NCBI RefSeq assembly: GCF_000801105.2
Contig: NC_079515.1
Span: forward strand, 4,712,001 to 4,776,000
Reading direction: 5' to 3'
From: Raphanus sativus
Taxonomy: Eukaryota; Streptophyta; Magnoliopsida; Brassicales; Brassicaceae
Length of the DNA: 64,000 nt
Shown here: positions 1 through 12,508 of the stretch, one piece after another
Numbering within the stretch: position 1 is the first letter of the stretch
How the letters are laid out: the number at the start of each line of letters is the position of its first letter
Position numbers and translations under genes: made by a program
The notes under the pieces: model-generated
What the model was told of the DNA's origin: nothing
Database searches by the model: none
What the model saw: only the letters and a program-made list of their open reading frames with translations

Positions 1-2523
1 AGAAAAACTAAGAACTCCTACTGAAAAAACAAATATCACAAGTATATAAATATAGATATCAACTATAATCAAGACAACTTGGAATGAATGAGAAAAATGA
101 AATTATAGAGTTTAAAAGATCTTAAATCATATAAAAATACCTAACTTGTTTAAAATAATTATTATTCTAATTCCAATTAGAAATTTTGAAATATTTATAT
201 TATTTAAATTAATAAATTAATGATTTAATCTAAAAACTAATAAAAAATCTTTTGAAAGTTAAAATAATTATAATCATAATTCTAGTTAGAAATTTCAAAA
301 TATTTATATTATTTAATTTAATAAATTAATTAGAAATTTCAAAATATTTATATTACCTAAATTAATAAATTGATGATTTAATCTAAAAACTAATAAGAAT
401 ATAACAAATAAGAAAAACTAGCTAAAATAATAGAAAAAGTGACAAATCGGTAAAATTATTTCATAAATAAATTAATGATTTAAGCTAAAAACTAATAAGA
501 ATCTTGTGAAAGTTAAAATAATTATAATCATAATTCTAGTTATAAATTTCGAAATATTTATATTATTTAACTTAATAAATTAATTAGAAAGTTCAAAATA
601 TTTATATTATCTAAATTAATAAATAGATGATTTAATCTAAAAACTAATAAGAATATGACAAATGAGAAAAGTTAGCTAAAATAATGGAAAAGTGACAAAT
701 CAGCAAAATTAATTCATAAATAATATTATATAGATGTCTATACTATTATTTGCGAAGTAAATTTTTGCAACGGAGCTCTCACGTTAAAAGTTAGAGCGGT
801 TAATATCGATACTATCCTTCGTGAATAAATTATATAAATTACTTACAAATCAAAAACGAATTTAAGTGATTAAAACTAATAATAATAAGAGTTATCCATA
901 ATTAAAATATATTTACAAATAAAAAGATAATTTATATATATAATAATAGTTATCCATAATTAAAATATATTTACAAAATAAAAAGATAATATATATATAT
1001 ATATTGTGTTGTTATCCGAAAATTATCTTTAAATAATAAGTTAAAAATAAAAAAAAACACATAACTAAAACATAAATAATAATTTATCATGAGTCTTTTA
1101 GTTAGTAATTAGTATAACTTATATAAATTAATCACAAAACAAAAACGAGTTTTAAAATTTTTTTATTTGCGAAGTAAATTTTCGCAACGGAGCTCTCACG
1201 TTAAAAGTTAGAGCGTTTAATATCGATAATATCCTTAATGAATAAATTATATAAATTACTTACAAATCAAAAACGAATTTAAGTTTTTTTATTAGATAAG
1301 TGATTAAAACTAATAATAATAAGAGTTATCCATAATTAAAAATATATTTATAAATAAAAAGATAATTTTTATATATTTTGTGTTGTTATCCAAAAATTAT
1401 CTTTAAATAATAATTTAAACATAAAAAAACAAATAACTAAAACATAAATAATAATTTATCATGATAGTCTTTTAATTAGTAATTAGTATAATTTATATAA
1501 ATTAATCACAAAAATAAAAACTAGTTTTAAATTTTTTGATTAGATAATTGATTAAAATTCATGGTGATAAGAATTATTCAAAATTTAAAAAGATATTTTA
1601 AATAAAAACATAATTCCTATATATACTGTGTTGTTATCTTATAAATATCTTTTAATGTAAAAGTTTTAAAAAACAAAACATAAACTAGATAGATAAATAT
1701 TAATTAAGTTATCTATATTTAATGTGTTGTTATCTTATAAATATCTTTAATGAAAAATTAAAAAAAATACATAAAACACATAGCTACATATTAATTAAGT
1801 AAAATTTTTAATTCTATATAATTGAAAAGAGAACATTGAGTGATTTTAAAGTTATATTTTTTAATAATCAATACAATTTATAAAGAATTTTTTAAAAAAT
1901 TATAAGTAAGATTTTCAAATGGAAATATATATATAATAATTTGCTAAAAAACATAAATAATTTATCATTATTACTTTTTAATCAGTGGTGATTGTATTAA
2001 TAAATAATTGGAAAAATTTTGATTAGATAATTTATTAAAATTCATACTGATAAGAATTATTCAAAGTCTAAACATATATTTTAAATAAAAACATAATTCT
2101 TATACTGTGTTGTTATCTTATAAATATCTTTTAGTGAACAATTTCAAAAACAAACATAAAACACATAGCTAAATATTAATTAATTTAATTCCTATATATA
2201 GTGTGTTGTTATCTTACAAATATGTTTTAATGAAAAATTTTAAAACATAAAGCACATAGCTAAATATTAATTAAGTAAATTTTCTAATTCTATATAATTG
2301 AAAAGAGAACATTGAGCGATTTTAAAGATTTATTTTTTAATAATGAATAAATTTATATAGAAATGTTTTAAAAATTATTAGGAAGAATTTTCAAATGGAA
2401 ATATATATAACAATTTGTTAGAAAACATAAATAATCTATCATTATAATTTTTTAATTAGTAGTGATTGTATTAATAAATAATTGTAAAAAATTTAAGCCC
2501 GCATGTGCGGGCGAACCAACTAG
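1..2523 (+). mobile_element. Helitron 3' portion with nested tandem repeats
   Basis: The right end has a Helitron 3' terminus: a 16-nt hairpin at 2497-2512 (GCCCGCA, loop TG, TGCGGGC), eight bases, then CTAG at 2520-2523 followed by T. The body to its left is AT-rich and built of diverged tandem copies: about 228-483 resembles 485-735, 747-1165 resembles 1166-1550, and 1787-2017 resembles 2265-2493. No helicase or Rep coding sequence is visible, so it is non-autonomous or a fragment. The 5' end is not recognised and may lie outside the window. Terminus rules are established for Helitrons; the left extent is inference. Confidence 0.6.
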
Positions 2524-2895
2524 TTTAAAAATAATAATCATAAGTAAAAAATAATCTGTCGCTGGAAAAATAGTCTTTTTAATATGAAACCCAAATAACA
2601 TGATGTGTTTTTTTAGTTTTTATTGTAGCTACAAAAATTAGTATCCCTATTTTTTAGGAAAATCACATTTCCAAGATCCTGATAAATATGGTGATTTCAG
2701 AAACTACTAATCAGAATTATTCATTTCCTAAACTAAAACAAATCTAAAAACTACAAATCAATTAAGGATTTTTTAGATTTATTGATTAAAAAAGAAGAGA
2801 GAGAGAAAGGCGTATATAAATACTCTGTTTTAGAAACGGACAACCCCAAAAGAAGGAGCAAAAGAGAAAAACAGAACAAGAGGACGAAAAAAAAA
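2524..2895. other. Upstream region of the aspartic protease gene
   Basis: AT-rich sequence between the Helitron end and the protease start codon. The last 80 bases are purine-rich and probably 5' UTR. A possible TATA-like stretch (gtatataaat) lies near 2812. Nothing else recognised. Confidence 0.4.
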
Positions 2896-4882
2896 ATGAA
2901 GACAACGACAATGCTCTTGTGTCTCATCACGATGCTCCTAATAGCCTCCGTGTATTCTCAAGAACAAACGGCGATGCGTCTCGACATGGCGCACCGTGAC
3001 ACACTCTCACCGAATCCGTCACCTTTCCATCGCATTGAAGACATTATGGGCATGGACCAGAAGCGTCTCAGCCTCATTTCTCAGAAAATAAAAACAAGGA
3101 AAGGTGGAGCGAGAATGTCGCTGGGATCAGGTTTTGACTTCGGATCGGCGCAGTATTTCTCGGAGATAATGGTCGGAACGCCGGCGAAGAAGTTCAGGGT
3201 GGTGGTGGACACAGGGAGCGAGCTGACGTGGGTGAACTGTAGGTTCCATGGGGAAGGACCAGAGAAACTTGAGAATCGTCATGTCTTCAGAGCAGAGAAC
3301 TCGTCCAGTTTCAGAAAAGTTGGATGCATGACGAAGACTTGTTCGGAAGATTTGGCGAAATTATTCTCCCTCTCCATTTGCCCTACCCCTAGAACTCCAT
3401 GCGCATACGATTACAGGTACATGTCATATAAGGAATCTCTCTTTCATTGGTGGTGATTGTATTATTGATCCATAGTCCAAAAATGTAATTAGGTTGAGGA
3501 GTCTAATAAGGAATTTATTTAAAGATAACATTCTGATTAGGTATCTGTAGTGACTGGAAATGATGATGATGATGATGATGATGATGGTCATCACTCATCA
3601 GTGAGATAAGAAGAGGAACCTCTCTCTATTGTCACCATATCATCAGAGTATAATCAGAGATTTTGGAGGTTATAACTATTTATTAAAGATTTTAATAAAA
3701 AAATTCCTTAATATGGAGGTCTACTTCTATGTACTGTACATATAATCTCTAAAACATTTAAGGATAAATGTCAATGTTTCATTGGGTTGTATCCAGAGGA
3801 GGAGCCATAATTTTTTTATACCGGGTCTTGAATATCATGGTCTCTGTTTTCTCCAACTATCTAGAGAACTTGAGGGAGACATAAGTAGTTAGATGCAAGT
3901 GTATGTAAGGAGAAGATGTGAAAATTAAATGTGTCTTGTGCTACTATTCATTACAATACATAAATGTCACTTATTGTGACTTGTGAGTTAGGTTTGCCTT
4001 CTGAGTAAATAATCTATCCATGTTTTTTTTGCATTCTTACTTGGATTTGGTATAATTAACAGATATGTTGATGGATCATCAGCACAAGGTGTATTCGCTA
4101 AGGAGACATTCACTCTTGGTCTAACCAACGGCAGCGTTACTAGTGTCCGTGGCCTCCTCATTGGCTGCAGCAGCTCCTCCGATGGTGGTGCCTTCCGTGA
4201 AGTAGACGGTATCCTTGGTCTAGCCTTGAGCGATTACTCCTTCACTTCAAAAGCCATAAACACCTTCGGAGGCAAATTCTCATACTGCCTCGTTGACCAT
4301 ACCTCACACAAAAACGTCTCCAACTATATCATCTTCGGTTCTACCCCCTCATCTGCCACCAAGTCCCCCGCCAGGCGAACCACCCGACTTGACATCGATC
4401 TCCTTCCTCCCTACTACGCCGTCAACATCGTTGGAATCTCCATCGGAGAGGAAATGCTCAACATCCCTCCACAAGTATGGGATATAAAGAAAGGTGGTGG
4501 GACCATTTTGGACTCAGGAAGCAGCCTCACGTTCTTAGCCGAGGCCGCGTACAAGGCCGTGATTACAGGGCTACAGCGTCACCTTGTTGGTGTGAAAAGA
4601 ATCAAACCAGAAGGACTACCGATAGAGTATTGTTATTACACCAGAAAGTTCGACGACAAAAAGCTGCCACAACTGTCGTTTCACTTCATGGGCGGTGCTC
4701 GTTTCGAGCCTTATCGTAGAAGCTACCTGATAAATGCTGCGCCAGGAATCAGGTGTTTAGGGTTTGTGATGGCTAGAGATGAGGGTACTAATGTCATTGG
4801 GAATATAATGCAGCAGAATCATTTGTGGGAGTTTGATATTGAGGCCTCAACTTTGTCTTTTGCTCCTTCTACCTGCCTTTAG
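2896..4882 (+). CDS. NANA: Pepsin-type (A1) aspartic protease, NANA-like
   Basis: Two exons, 2896-3416 and 4063-4882, join inside an Arg codon to give 446 aa. The first exon starts with a hydrophobic signal-like segment (about residues 5-21). Both catalytic motifs of family A1 are present: DTGSELTW with Asp about 105 and DSGSSLTF with Asp about 324. Between them is a Cys-rich nepenthesin-type region (CMTKTC, CPTPRTPCAYDY). The start at 2896 is preferred over the open frame upstream because it places the hydrophobic segment at the N terminus. The protein ends SFAPSTCL, as plant A1 proteases often do. Position beside the next genes points to the orthologue of At3g12700 (NANA, reported as a chloroplast-associated aspartyl protease). 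The 646-bp intron holds a GAT repeat. Family certain; the name rests on synteny. Confidence 0.85.
3560..3587. repeat. (TGA)n microsatellite in protease intron
   Basis: Roughly nine TGA units in the single intron of the aspartic protease gene. Likely polymorphic between accessions. Confidence 0.85.
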
Positions 4883-6163
4883 AAGATATATCCATTTATC
4901 TTGGTGTTTTATTACTTGACAGAATTAAAAAAGTTGTTAGTGAACAAGATAAATAGTGCTATCAAAACTTGTTAGATAGCATTCATTTCCTTATTTGGGC
5001 CTTGTAAATAATACGTTGTTGAATGGGCCGTAGAGAGGAGCAGAAAGGGCCTGTAATGTCATTAGCTTCAAAGCGACTCTGACAAAGAAGTGTTGCTTCT
5101 GTGTTACGGTGCTGAGGAAAGTAGGAATCTGATGCATCGCTGTCTCAGTTTCATGTGCTCTCTTCTCAAAGCATATTTGGTTTTTTTTCTTCTTTTCACT
5201 CTCTCACTTATGGAACATTAACAAAACTTGTAAAGTACTCTGTTTTATACCAAAAGTCACATCCTTACTTAAAGACAACATCTTCCATAAAAACATACGA
5301 TAAGGGTAAATATTCAAAATGATATCCATGATCATAAAAACAGAGAATGAAGGAGGAGCCTTGTGGTTAGAACTTTGATAAATAATTGAAAGGGTAGAAC
5401 TGGGAAAGAATAGGGATGTGGAGGACTGACCAATCCCATCATGGTATCCACTAAAATGATGCAATCATTATTGGTGACAGAGAAGCATCACATGCTTCAT
5501 CATCATTCTATTTGCTTCTACGAAAACCAATCACCATTTTTTGGTTATTGTACTCTTCTTTCAAGTCCCAATACTAAATTTAAAACAATAAAAATAAATA
5601 TCATGGATAGAGATGATATTTTGAAAACCCAAGAGGATATTATATTTTCCCATGCACATCCTTTTTGTCTTATAAGATAAAATAAACCAAACGAAAATCA
5701 ATTACTAATTCAATTTGTCACACCACACATACATCAAAAACCCTTATACATGTGATTATAATAAAAACCTCACACAAAAGAAAATAAAAATACAGAAATT
5801 GGCAAGGATGTACCTAAACATACTTATAACTTGCCACATAACCTTTAGTTTGAATCCTTTTTCGTGTTGACAATTTTGCCCCTAAAACCGCTATATCCAT
5901 CCGCGAGTAGACGCGCGTCGCATGGAAGGAGTTGTCAGGTTTTTCTTTTTCACCCATTGGACAATAAGAAGGTTCATGCCTGTTCAGATTCCCTGTCGAA
6001 GAAGCGTGTAACAGTGCTATTTTCCTTTTAATTTTTCCAAAAGTTGGCATTTAATCCCCCAACCGAACTCTTCTCTTTTACACAGTATCCCGTCTCTCTC
6101 TCATCTTCTCCTATAGAAAATCCCTAATTTCCCTCTGAAAACCCTAATATCAAAATCGGCGAG
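4883..6163. other. Intergenic region
   Basis: Contains the protease 3' flank and the upstream region of the DUF1985 gene. Short open frames here (for example 5441-5680) have no recognisable domain and biased composition. From about 5868 the sequence becomes less AT-rich, and 6060-6160 looks like a pyrimidine-rich 5' UTR with AAACCCTAA boxes just before the ATG at 6164. No RNA gene or clear transposon terminus seen. Confidence 0.4.
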
Positions 6164-8436
6164 ATGGAAGAGATTTTGCTTCCGCCGAGAATGTTCGCTG
6201 CGGGCGATGAACCAGTGGGTGACCGTATCAACTCGTATCACAAGATCAAGACGACCAGAGCAATTATCAAAGCACTCGAACCAGAAGAGTTGGAGTTTCT
6301 TATGAATTCTACATTCGGGAGGATCCTTGCGATTGATTCCCACCTTCCGTTTTCTGGGGCTTTTGGACAACACGTCATCGTTAGAGTCCTTAAAGTCAAC
6401 AAAAAGTACGAGTTTTGGTTTTTGTTTGCGGGAAAGCCAATTAGAATGCCCCTCCGAGAGTTTGCCATCGTCACCGGCTTGAACTGCGGGAAGATCCCAG
6501 TGAAGAAGACGACGAAAAACCCATTGAAAGAGAAGCTGTACTGGAATGAACTATTTGGTTCGTTGAAGTTCTGCACTGTCGAGACAGCCATCAACATGTT
6601 GGAGAATAAGGTCGTAAAAACAAGAGAGTTGAGAATCAAAATTGCGTGTCTTGCGATTACGTCGTCTATTCTCTTCGCGTCTTCACACATTCCCCGCATC
6701 AACCCGGAACATGTGGAGTTGATTCGAGATCTAGACGATTTCCTCGCTTTCCCCTGGGGAAGAGCCTCGTATACTATGCTTGCGTCCTCAATTAAAGGGA
6801 AAGATGAGATCGCATTATCAAAACCCTCCGTTGCGATACGTGGTTATGTTGAGGCAATTCAACTGATTTTTCTTGCTGCGGTCCCACAGCTTAAGGAAGA
6901 AGTCACCCAAACTGAACGGCTTGTCATAGTGGATTCAGAAAGCGACGGCGAGACCAACACATGCGAAGAAACAATGACTGCGGATGATAACCTTGCCGGT
7001 CAGGTCAAACCACCGCAGGCCACTAAGTTCTGTCTCATACCCGGTCACGCTAAGACCGCAGATTCCGAGTGTCAGGTACATTTGCCCGTCAACAATCTAT
7101 TTAACTGCTACCATTTGATTTGCCTGTTAAATTATTCAGTAACATCTAAGATGTCATGTTCACCGCTTACAACCCGACATAAACATAACTATGACTAAGG
7201 GTTCACCGCTAAATTATTTCATAACCGCTAAAACATTTTGTGGACGCACCGCTAATATTTACGCGTTAAATTTCTTCGTAGCTGCTAATGTGTTGATGTG
7301 TATATTTCAGGTGCCAGTAAAGTCTATTCTCGATGATCCATACGAAGAATGGTCTGCTGGCTTAGATTTCCAATGGGTTGATGAGTCTGAAGATCTGGCT
7401 GTTGACAACATGGTCCGATTGATCCTTGAGGATTTTGTTTTCAGGAAGGAAATGTTTAAAGGAGGTCTTACCGCCATTGAACTTTCGCGTTTGAGGGCAG
7501 AGAAGAAACTGAAAGACAAAGAACCGAAAGAAAAAAACGAGAAGGATCACGCTGCGGAGGTTTCAGAAGGCGAGGGATCTTCTGATTTCCTCGATATTAT
7601 TAGCTCAATGGAGAAGCGTATATATCAAGCTCTGGATGCCAAGTTAGAGAAGCTTGTTCCTCCCACCAGTCAATCTCAGCAAGCTGCTCTCCTACAGTCT
7701 ACCATGTCACGATGCCTCAAGGACTTGGATAAGAAGATCGGTGATTCTCTCGGTCGTCAACTGAAGGATATGCAAGCTGCAATAATAAAAGGCGTAATTG
7801 ATGTCCTTGGTGAACCCTTCTCCACTCGCGCTGGTCTTGTAGGCAATACCAGCAACATTACCCCTGGAGACGGCAAAGAACCACCCGTGTTTGATTTCAC
7901 CAACCCATCTGAAGCTGCTGATTCCCGCATCAATGACGTTCTGCGTGATCTGAATTTAGTCTCGGATGTTTCTCTCCCTGCAACCACAGAAGCCTCACCG
8001 GTCCCACAGACTGAAAGAGTACCAGACGTTGATGACGCACACCCCCAGGCGGAGCATACAGAGGAGCATGTAGACGACTCTGCACCTACGGATCTGGTAA
8101 CTACATAACTTGGAGTATAAAAGCTTTTTGTGCCCGCTAACTCTGTTATAAATATTGAAACAGTTGGAGCAGCAAGTGGAAGCTAACACCCACACGGAGC
8201 AGGTAAGAACAAACATCCCCCGCTAAGTTGTAACCGTGATTTTGCTGTCAAGTTCACACGTCAACTTTTGTGCATTTTCTACGGCACAGCTTTTCTCAGC
8301 CAATGCCACCGCACTATTGGAAGAGCCCCCAATCTCTGATGAGTCTGAAGCCCTGGTCGAGCAGATAGAGGGACATGTGAAACGATTTCATACCTTTTCT
8401 CTAAGAGAAAACGAACACTGTCAAACGATTTTCTAA
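6164..8436 (+). CDS. DUF1985 protein of the transposon-linked Ulp1-like class, no protease domain
   Basis: Four exons fit with continuous phase 0: 6164-7075, 7311-8096, 8164-8202 and 8290-8436, giving 627 aa. Residues about 45-225 form a DUF1985 domain, including the stretch around MPLREFAIVTGLNCG. After it come a charged region, a possible coiled coil and acidic low-complexity sequence. In Arabidopsis and Brassica, DUF1985 proteins usually continue into an Ulp1/SUMO-protease (C48) catalytic domain and many ride in Mutator-like elements (the KI or Kaonashi group). No C48 His-Asp-Cys region is visible before the stop or in the following 600 bases. I remember no counterpart at this place in Arabidopsis. 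Likely a transposon-derived, 3'-truncated gene; whether it is expressed is unknown. Confidence 0.65.
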
Positions 8437-9082
8437 CCTCCAAAATCCAAATCACAGTTTACGTTTCCACTTCCTCTCACTCACCAATCTCTTTCCCGTC
8501 CGCTAAGTATATATATTATAATCTAAAAACCCTAGTATCAATCACACAACTCCAATACGCAACCAACGTTACACTTACCGAAGCAATTATAGTTATAACG
8601 AGAAAGGAATCCTTTTTTACACATGGGGTCGTCGGCTCCAAACCAAATGTCAACATAACGAGAGAAATTCCCTTCTTTATCCAGCGGATCGTCGTCTCTG
8701 GCGTCCCCTGTGGTCTGACACAAGCGTCTGTACACCGCTAAACTCTAATCCTGTTTGTCTGTGCTCTGACACACATCGAACAACGAATACCGAAACTCAC
8801 GAGATCTAAGACAGGGGCATTTTCGTCCACCCATGTCTGAAATGTTACTGCTTTTTCTTATATCAAAGCCCACGGGCATTTTGCAAATTTGGGCCCAAGA
8901 TGGGTATATTCCACCCATTCACTCATAAAAATACACCAGCTACCCAGCTGGGTTATCTTACATGACAAAGTAAAAACACACAATCCATTTTCTCCTACGC
9001 CTACAATTGTTGTACACAAATCACCCGAAAGTTAAAAACACACTTCCAATGAAGTAAATAAATAAGAAATGGAAAAAAAAAA
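8437..9082. other. Intergenic DNA between DUF1985 gene and glycosylase
   Basis: Starts with a UTR-like pyrimidine-rich stretch containing aaaaaccctag, then unremarkable sequence to the convergent glycosylase gene. Two more CCGCTAA heptamers of the kind found in the DUF1985 introns occur near 8499 and 8734, which suggests the transposon-derived segment extends to at least about 8740. The gacaggggcattttcgtcc stretch at 8811 is a weak inverted match to sequence near 5866, a possible but unproven terminal repeat pair. Confidence 0.35.
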
Positions 9083-10411
9083 TTAGGGATTGGTACTGAG
9101 GAGAGTGCAAGGAATGTGACGGTAACAAGTAAGCAAGTGGTCATTGGTTAGACCAGCGGCTTGCATGAAGGAGTGAACCACAGTGGGACCCACGTACCTG
9201 AAGCCTCTTCGGACCATGTCTTTGCTTATGCTCTCCGACTTTGATGTCTTAACCGGAATCTTGTGGCCAAACTTGTAGTTCGTGGAGATGGGCTTGTTGT
9301 TCACAAAACCCCAAAAGTACTTCTCTAGTGACCCGAAGTTTTTCTTGATCTCTAGGATCTTAGTAGCATTCTCCACAACGCCTCTCACTTTGCTCATCTC
9401 TATCTTGTATTCGATGCTTATTGCGTTCATCTCTTTCTCGTTAAGTTTTGCAACCGCTTCCGCTTCAAATTCCATAAACGCCTTCCTGAAGTCATGGCGT
9501 TTTCTCAAGGTTGAAGTCCAATCGGAGCCTACTTGTGCGCCACTGAGGGTTAGAAGTTCGAACAACGTCCTGGGATGGAGATAATTAGTTTATTATTTGG
9601 CCAATATATATGAAACTGTGATAAGATATTAATAAAATAACTAAGGAGCAAAAAGAAACTCTAATCACTTCGAGTTTCAAATATTTAGGGGAATATAGAT
9701 TTAAGATTAGTACCAAATCATTTAGGATAGTATCGTACTTCCAAAGACTTTAGAACACTCTATAACCTAAAATCATTGGTATTTTTCGCAACTATAGAAT
9801 TTTGATGGCAATTATGATAATTAAAAGTGTTAGTATTATGATTTGCAAGAAAAGGACATTATGTGACGTACTTGTCATCATGGACAGGAACTCCCCATTC
9901 TTCATCATGGTATTCAACGTAAATAGGATCTGAGAAATTGACATTAAAAACAGAATTTTGAAGAGATACTAATATACCAAGTAAAAAAATAAAATGGAAA
10001 GGCTAATATACCAGAAGTAGGGGTGATGAAGCTGCATCTCTGAGGATGAGGATGAGGGCTAGGGTGAACAAGAGGGACAATTTTGGAGGAGTTGAAATTA
10101 GTTAGGGTTGATTTGGATCTGCCGTAATGAGCAATCTTGAGTTTCCTTAGGGCTTGTTGTGCAGCAACTTGCTCCCTCCTCACAGCGGCTATACTCCCAG
10201 GAGCATCGGTTATGAGCCAAGAAGGACAGCTTTCTCCTTCTTTAAAACTCTTTGATTTCTTGCGCTCCAAGCTTCCTCTCACTTTAGCTGAACCACCATT
10301 GCTCATCACACTGTCCCTCTTGAGAGACTCAGAACGGTCCATAAGGCGATTGCAACTATTTGACTGCAACATTCCTCTTTTGGTCAAACCCATTGTCTCC
10401 GTTCTGCTCAT
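9083..10411 (-). CDS. DNA-3-methyladenine glycosylase I family protein
   Basis: Three exons on the minus strand, 10411-10012, 9929-9872 and 9569-9083, splice in frame to 314 aa. The N-terminal 130 residues are basic and Ser-rich, probably a nuclear-targeting extension. The glycosylase domain begins in the short middle exon with PIYVEYHDEEWG, the hallmark region of the TAG (alkylated-base glycosylase) family, and continues through TLFELLTLSGAQVGSDW, FGHKIPVKTS and SKDMVRRGFRYVGPTVVHSF near the C terminus. These proteins excise 3-methyladenine in base excision repair; activity of the plant paralogues varies and is not shown here. Position corresponds to At3g12710. The tiny exon 2 carries key active-site residues. 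Confidence 0.85.
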
Positions 10412-10880
10412 ATTTCCAATATATTATCTCTCAAGTTATATGGTGCGGGAAGAGAAAGACGCTGTAATATTTAGTAAGACGAGAGAAGAGTTGAGTTGAT
10501 GATGATGTAATGGAGAAGCGAGGTGGTTGTGTACGTATATATACTACAAGGGACATAGAGAGTTGAAAGGTGGTTGTAACTAAGGGTAATTACATTGTTA
10601 CATAATGTGACATTATTCTAAAACTAAAACCGTGTGGATATTAAATTATCAAACAACAACAAGCAACAACAAAAGAAGAGGAATTTGAAAAAGAGTTAAG
10701 AGGCAGTGGCATGTGCAGAATTTGATGCAATGATGCCATCAAATCACATCCCATGTGACCTTTAAGTCTTCCTCTAACTATATGTGTTTACTTTTCTTTT
10801 GGTACTTCAATATTCTTTCCTGTATTATTTTCGGCTTCTGTCCTTTATTTATCACATGCTCAAAACCATATCTATAGCGT

Positions 10881-10926
10881 TAGTATTCACGCAACTTTTT
10901 TTTGAAGAATAGTATTCACGCAACTT
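10881..10926. repeat. 17-bp direct repeat around a 12-bp T-rich insert
   Basis: TAGTATTCACGCAACTT occurs at 10881-10897 and again at 10910-10926. Between them sits TTTTTTGAAGAA. The layout resembles a target-site duplication around a tiny insert. Confidence 0.75.
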
Positions 10927-11594
10927 AAATTTTCTATTATCAACTTTCCATCTTGAATTTTATTTATGTTTTTTTATTTATGTTAATTATTTTACAAAGA
11001 CAATAAACTCTAATTTAATGAAAGCTCGTTTTTCAATTGTTTGTCACCGGATCAGTTCTATATATTCATGTGCAAATTTTTGTATGCATATTGCAGTTTA
11101 AACATTTTGCAGAAAAAAAGAAGGGAAATTAGGATGAATTTCAAAAGGACGAAAACACAAGTAATCAAGTGTTTAGGATGAAGGAGATAAGATAAAGAGA
11201 GTAAGAGACATACCATGTGGTTTCACATTATCCTATTCCTCTAAATATCTTATTTTATCAGTTTTATAATATTAAACACTACCTAATACTCTAATACATA
11301 TCTTTATTCTCATCTTCTGTGCCTAGTTGTTGTCTTCCCCCTTGCTCCTAAAATCATGATTACGCTTTTTTAGTCGAGATTTTTAACTCATGATTTAACA
11401 TTTTTTATATATTTTTTGGAAAAAGAACAGTTTTTATATTTTTTATTTAATGATTTTTATTTTTTAGTTAAAATCTATAAAAGAACTAAAAACCGTTTCT
11501 TAACCAAAGCTAAAAACCTCAACTAAAAGACCGGGATTAATATGGTTTAAGTCATTTTCAAATTCATGATATGTTTGCTTCCTCCGTTATGTCA

Positions 11595-11684
11595 ATTCCA
11601 ATCAAATATCTATTATGCCCATTCCAATCAAATATCTATTATGCAGAACTTTTTTTTTTTTTTGTAAACTATCTATTATGCAGA
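11595..11684. repeat. Nested small duplications with poly-T insert
   Basis: A 24-bp unit starting attccaatcaaatatc is duplicated at 11595-11618 and 11621-11644. Overlapping its end, the 15-mer tatctattatgcaga at 11633-11647 recurs at 11670-11684 across a 22-bp insert containing 14 T followed by gtaaac. Confidence 0.75.
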
Positions 11685-12508
11685 GTTTACACGTAGAATT
11701 TCATCTCGTGAATCTTTCTTCAGAATAACACAATTGACTTTCTCAACGCTTATGCTAATTCATGTACAAGTAAAAGCCTACAAACAAATTAGAAGAATGT
11801 GGTTATAGGTGAGTGAGAGAACATGTGACGATGTGGCACGTTGCGTCTTTGCCTTCGCGCTTCGCACGAAGTTTCATCAGCACTTAGCATAATTATTTCC
11901 ACACGAATCTCATTGGGGAATACGTATAATTGAATCTTGAAGAACAAAAAAAAATATTACGTATCGATGAATCCATCGAACATATATCGTCATTGCAGTC
12001 TTATCATCATAGGAATGCAATATATATCGAGTCTATTAGGGACTGATGTTTTTTTCTGACTAAACCAAGTTTTGGTCAAATAAAACGGTCTACTGAAGAA
12101 CACTTCTATAGTACCATGGCTCTTCTAAATAGGAGAAAATAAAGCATCTGGTCCTAACCTTTTTTGCTAGTTGATCTGTTCGACAATTCTCGTTCTAGAA
12201 AATATAATATGCAGGTTAATGTCTAAAAGCTATCATGTAGATTCTGGAAAATATCAAACAAAAGCTGGCCCATATACTATTACCTAAGAGGCCTACTAAT
12301 ACGGCCCATTATTATAGATGAGAATGGAGTTAACAAGCCCAATTTTATGTAATAGTTAAAAGCACATAACATATACGCAAGTAGTGAGAAAATGACAAAC
12401 TAATTTCGGTAAAATCTCAGTTTTCAGAACTAGTAGCAGCAACAACAAGTGGAACTTATTTGTACAAATTATATACATTTAAGAAAATTAAAATATTGTA
12501 AAGTAAAA

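Larger units (their letters stand above)
10412..12508. other. Intergenic region with small duplications
   Basis: Upstream of the glycosylase gene and downstream of MYB67. AT-rich, with no coding sequence recognised. Small duplications at 10881-10926 and 11595-11684 are listed separately. A TATA-like atatatact lies near 10539 on the side leading to the glycosylase gene. Confidence 0.4.

Noticed and set aside
5866..8830. Mutator terminal inverted repeats around the DUF1985 gene
   Set aside because: The match between 5866 and 8811 is about 14 imperfect bases, too weak to call, and KI-type Mutator elements often lack such repeats.
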